Assembly: GCA_028706835.1 (NCBI GenBank)
Contig: JAQTVL010000026.1
Coordinates: 1 to 16,451 of the forward strand
Source: Phycisphaerae bacterium
GTDB taxonomy: Bacteria; Planctomycetota; Phycisphaerae; JAJVII01
DNA: 16,451 nucleotides
Direction: 5' to 3'
In this document: positions 14,618 through 16,451 of the stretch, in pieces
How positions within the stretch are numbered: the first letter of the stretch is position 1
How the letters are laid out: each line of letters opens with the position of its first letter
The notes under the pieces: generated by a model
The model's database searches: none
Seen by the model: the letters and a program-made list of their open reading frames with translations, nothing else
What the model was told of the DNA's origin: nothing
Program-made: the position numbers and the translations under genes

Positions 14618-15784
14618 CTAGAAGTTCACTTTCGCAATCCGCTCGACCGCCTCCGCGATGCGCTCGGTCGCGACCGTCAGCGCGGCCCGGATGTACCCCT
14701 GGCCGGGTTTGCCCAGGCCGACGCCGGGGATCGTCACTACGTTGGCTTCCGCCAGCAGACGCCGGGTTGTCGTCATCGAGTCCACGCCCTCGGGGCAGCG
14801 AATCCACACGTAGAACGTCGCCGCCGGGCGATCCACCTTCCAGCCGAGCTTCGTCAGCCCGTCCACCAGCGCGTCGCGCCGCTGGCGATACATGTCGCGC
14901 AACCCCGCGACCTCGGGCCGATCGGCGCCGGCGATCGCGGCCAGGCCCGCCTGCTGGATCGCGTTGAACTGGCCCGAATCCATGTTGCTCTTCACCTGCG
15001 CCAGCGCGGCGATGACCGCCTCGTTGCCGACGGCGAACCCCAGCCGCCAGCCGGTCATGTTGAACGTCTTGGACAGCGAGTGCATCTCGACCGCCACATC
15101 CATCGCGCCGGGCACCTGGAAGATCGACGGCGGCGGCGTCTCATACCACATCTCGCTGTAGGCTGCGTCCTGGCAGATCAGGATGTCGTGCCTCTTCGCA
15201 AACGCGACCGCCTTGGCGAAGAACGGCAGCGGCGCTACCGCCGCCGTCGGGTTGTTCGGATAGTTCAGGAACATCAGCCGGGCGCTCTTCGCCACGCCCG
15301 CCGGGATCGCGTCGAGGTCCGGCAGCCAGCCGTTGCCGTGCGTCAGCGGCATGTGATGCACCTGCCCGCCGGCGAAGATCGACGCCGCGTTGTACACCGG
15401 GTAGCCCGGCTGGGGCACGAGCGACACGTCGCCCGGATTGAGCACCGCCAGCGGCAGCTTGGCGATGCCCTCCTTCGAGCCGATCAGCGTGATCAACTGC
15501 TTGTCCGCATCGACGGTGACACCGAACCGCCTGGCGAACCAGGCAGCCGCCTGGCGGCGGAACTCCGGCACGCCCTCGTCGAACGGGTAGCGGTGGTTCT
15601 TCGGGTCCTCGGTGGCCGTGTGCATCCGCTCAATAATGAACTTCGGCGTCGGCTGATCCGGATCGCCCACGCCGAGATTGATCACGTCCTTGCCGGCGGC
15701 GACGGCGGCCCGCTTGGCCTTGTCGATCTCGACGAACAGGTACGGCGGGAGCTGCTGCAACCGTTGCGACTTCGTGAACGCCAT
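14618..15784 (-). CDS. dapL: LL-diaminopimelate aminotransferase-like class I/II aminotransferase
   Basis: 388 residues, ATG at 15784 with AGGAGG six bases upstream. It is a fold-type I PLP enzyme. Substrate-side start is LPPYLFVEIDKAKRAA and VINLGVGDPDQPTP. NYPNNPT (174-180) and QDAAYSEM (Asp206, Tyr209) contact the cofactor, SLSKTFNMTGWRLGF carries the Schiff-base Lys239 with Arg247 downstream. The whole reads like the DapL family, which converts tetrahydrodipicolinate plus glutamate to LL-2,6-diaminopimelate in one step, for lysine and peptidoglycan synthesis in the cytoplasm. This route is used by Planctomycetota and Chlamydiae. A broader aromatic or alanine aminotransferase cannot be excluded from sequence alone. 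It is divergent from the parD-type gene. Confidence 0.85.
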   Translation of the reverse strand: MAFTKSQRLQQLPPYLFVEIDKAKRAAVAAGKDVINLGVGDPDQPTPKFIIERMHTATEDPKNHRYPFDEGVPEFRRQAAAWFARRFGVTVDADKQLITLIGSKEGIAKLPLAVLNPGDVSLVPQPGYPVYNAASIFAGGQVHHMPLTHGNGWLPDLDAIPAGVAKSARLMFLNYPNNPTAAVAPLPFFAKAVAFAKRHDILICQDAAYSEMWYETPPPSIFQVPGAMDVAVEMHSLSKTFNMTGWRLGFAVGNEAVIAALAQVKSNMDSGQFNAIQQAGLAAIAGADRPEVAGLRDMYRQRRDALVDGLTKLGWKVDRPAATFYVWIRCPEGVDSMTTTRRLLAEANVVTIPGVGLGKPGQGYIRAALTVATERIAEAVERIAKVNF

Positions 15785-15814
15785 GGCGAACCTCCTTGGT
15801 TCAAACGGGCGGCT

Positions 15815-15820
15815 ATTCTA
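15815..15820 (-). promoter_or_regulatory. Candidate -10 box of the aminotransferase gene
   Basis: On the minus strand TAGAAT (five of six consensus positions) lies 30 bp before the ATG at 15784. The -35 region 17 bp upstream (TTCCCT-like, within a T-rich run) is weak. No other promoter-like site was found in the 175-bp divergent region for this strand. Confidence 0.35.
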
Positions 15821-15903
15821 GTTTTCGCGGGGAAAAAAGGGAAGAGGCTGATCCGAGGGGCTGACGGCCGCGCGTTTTTGGGGTGTACGGGGCGGGTTCA
15901 TTC

Positions 15904-15941
15904 TTGTCATAAATTGACAAAAACGAAGATCGCCGTAAACT
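15904..15941 (+). promoter_or_regulatory. Promoter with palindromic operator of the parD-type gene
   Basis: A perfect -35 box TTGACA (15914-15919) is followed after 16 bp by TAAACT (15936-15941). The perfect inverted repeat TTGTCA-taaat-TGACAA (15904-15920) covers the -35 box. Ribbon-helix-helix antitoxins usually repress their own operon by binding such short palindromes, so this is a likely autoregulatory operator. The expected leader is about 12 nt. Confidence 0.6.
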
Positions 15942-15959
15942 GATGGGTGGAGGTGACTC

Positions 15960-16223
15960 ATGGCCACACTGAACATTTCGCTGCCGGATTCCCTGCGTGA
16001 GTTTGTCGACAAGCAGGTCGCCAAGGGCGGCTACTCGACCGCCAGCGAGTACATGCGCGAACTGGTCCGCAAGGCAGCCCGCGATTCGCTCGAAGCCAAA
16101 CTGCTCGAGGGCCTCAACAGCGGCCCCGGCATCGTGGCGGATGACAAGTTCTGGGCGGAGCGCCGCGCGAAACTGATCGCCGCGCACGCCAATCGAAGCA
16201 AGTCGAAGATCCATCGCGCGTGA
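15960..16223 (+). CDS. ParD/CopG-type ribbon-helix-helix antitoxin
   Basis: 87 residues, ATG at 15960 with GGAGG six bases upstream. The N-terminal strand LNISLPDSLREFVDKQVAKG, then GYSTASEYMRELVRKAAR, is the ribbon-helix-helix DNA-binding and dimerisation unit of ParD-like antitoxins. The C-terminal half, with LLEGLNSGPGIVADDKFW, is the arm that normally wraps the toxin ParE. Length is usual for ParD (80-90). It should neutralise a RelE/ParE-fold toxin and repress its own promoter, whose palindrome lies just upstream. The usual parE gene does not follow: the next 103 bp hold only a 35-codon frame, then an ImmA/IrrE-type gene. It may therefore be an orphan antitoxin or part of a non-standard module. 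Confidence 0.88.
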   Translation: MATLNISLPDSLREFVDKQVAKGGYSTASEYMRELVRKAARDSLEAKLLEGLNSGPGIVADDKFWAERRAKLIAAHANRSKSKIHRA

Positions 16224-16330
16224 TGAGGGCAACATCGCTGGCGCAGTTGCACGGCAAATGCGTCTTCTGCACTTCCCCTGCAAGGGGTAAGCGGGTAGTA
16301 TTTCGAGACAAGCGGGGAGAGGATTCATGA
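16223..16330 (+). CDS. Micro-ORF of 35 codons between parD-type and ImmA/IrrE-type genes (tentative)
   Basis: ATG overlaps the parD stop by one base (TGATG at 16221-16225), and the stop overlaps the next start (ATGA at 16327-16330). The peptide begins MRATSLAQLHGKCVFC and is basic and cysteine-containing; it does not resemble the N-terminus of ParE. Codon choice is mixed, with many A/T third positions unlike its neighbours, and no Shine-Dalgarno sequence precedes the ATG. It could be a coupled small gene, the remnant of a lost toxin, or chance. A small hairpin CCCCT-gca-AGGGG lies within it (16275-16287). Confidence 0.25.
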   Translation: MRATSLAQLHGKCVFCTSPARGKRVVFRDKRGEDS

Positions 16331-16451
16331 GCGCTGTTGCCGTCAGCATCGATGTGTTGCGATGGGCGATTGATCGTTCGGGAAGAGCGATCGACGACCT
16401 CGCGCACAAGTTTCCGAGAATCGAAGAGTGGCTGACTGGCAGGGCTCAACC
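16327..16451 (+). CDS. ImmA/IrrE-type protein, N-terminus only (partial)
   Basis: 41 codons before the right edge, with GGGGAGAGG just upstream of the ATG as ribosome binding site. VSIDVLRWAIDRSG, then RAIDDLAHKFPRIEEWLTGR, matches the N-terminal helix-turn-helix-like lead of ImmA/IrrE-family (COG2856) proteins, usually written as W-A-R-x-x-A-G then D-L-A-K-K-F-P-x-x-x-x-W. The HEXXH zinc-protease motif would lie beyond the window. In many genomes such genes are paired with a PIN-like DUF4411 toxin gene downstream. Function and pairing here are inference from this short segment. Confidence 0.6.
   Translation, partial: MSAVAVSIDVLRWAIDRSGRAIDDLAHKFPRIEEWLTGRAQ

Noticed and set aside
16223..16330. 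The frame overlapping the parD stop as a ParE toxin gene
   Set aside because: It is only 35 codons, against about 90-100 for ParE, and shows none of the ParE N-terminal pattern.
1..16451. CRISPR arrays, tRNA or rRNA genes, transposase genes
   Set aside because: No regularly spaced direct repeats, cloverleaf-like sequences, rRNA signatures or transposase motifs were seen on reading both strands.

Overview
This GC-rich window (coding third positions strongly G/C) most likely comes from a member of the Planctomycetota, perhaps Phycisphaerae-like. The reasons are the mix of secreted or anchored carbohydrate-active proteins, a VHEWG-type secreted protein, a DUF6263-like exported protein and a DapL-type aminotransferase. 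This placement is inference from gene content; there is no rRNA or other marker here.

Layout. From the left edge to about 8.1 kb every gene is on the minus strand. Read in transcription order they are: a GNAT-like acetyltransferase, a universal stress protein and a sugar phosphate isomerase/epimerase-like TIM barrel (tightly spaced, a probable operon closed by a clear intrinsic terminator); a phosphodiesterase-type lipoprotein; a membrane-anchored GH113-like glycosidase; aspS (aspartyl-tRNA synthetase); and a two-gene toxin-antitoxin-like pair (DUF4258-like protein plus YgiT/MqsA-type zinc finger) running off the left edge. A 276-bp divergent region with a strong foldback separates this block from a plus-strand Crp/Fnr-family regulator. 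That regulator converges on a minus-strand exported VHEWG protein, with a MITE/REP-like element between them. A divergent plus-strand DUF6263-like exported protein follows. It converges on a large minus-strand exo-rhamnogalacturonan-lyase-like protein with a C-terminal Fn3 domain, and then comes a minus-strand LL-diaminopimelate aminotransferase. The right edge reads plus: a ParD-type antitoxin with its own promoter and palindromic operator, a 35-codon micro-ORF, and the start of an ImmA/IrrE-type gene cut by the window edge.

How it works together. Core metabolism (Asp/Asn tRNA charging, lysine and peptidoglycan precursor synthesis) is interleaved with exported polysaccharide-degrading functions and a stress or low-oxygen-type regulatory set (Usp, Crp/Fnr). 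Two toxin-antitoxin-like loci sit at the two ends.

Most notable observations: a 65-bp palindromic element lying in frame inside the phosphodiesterase gene, with a sister copy in an intergenic region 10 kb away; residues in AspRS that predict a non-discriminating enzyme; an intrinsic terminator only about 11 nt ahead of the phosphodiesterase start codon; a ~98-bp foldback (possible structured RNA) upstream of the Crp/Fnr gene; and a ParD antitoxin followed not by ParE but by a tiny ORF that overlaps both neighbours at its stop and start. No CRISPR array, rRNA, tRNA or transposase gene was seen.
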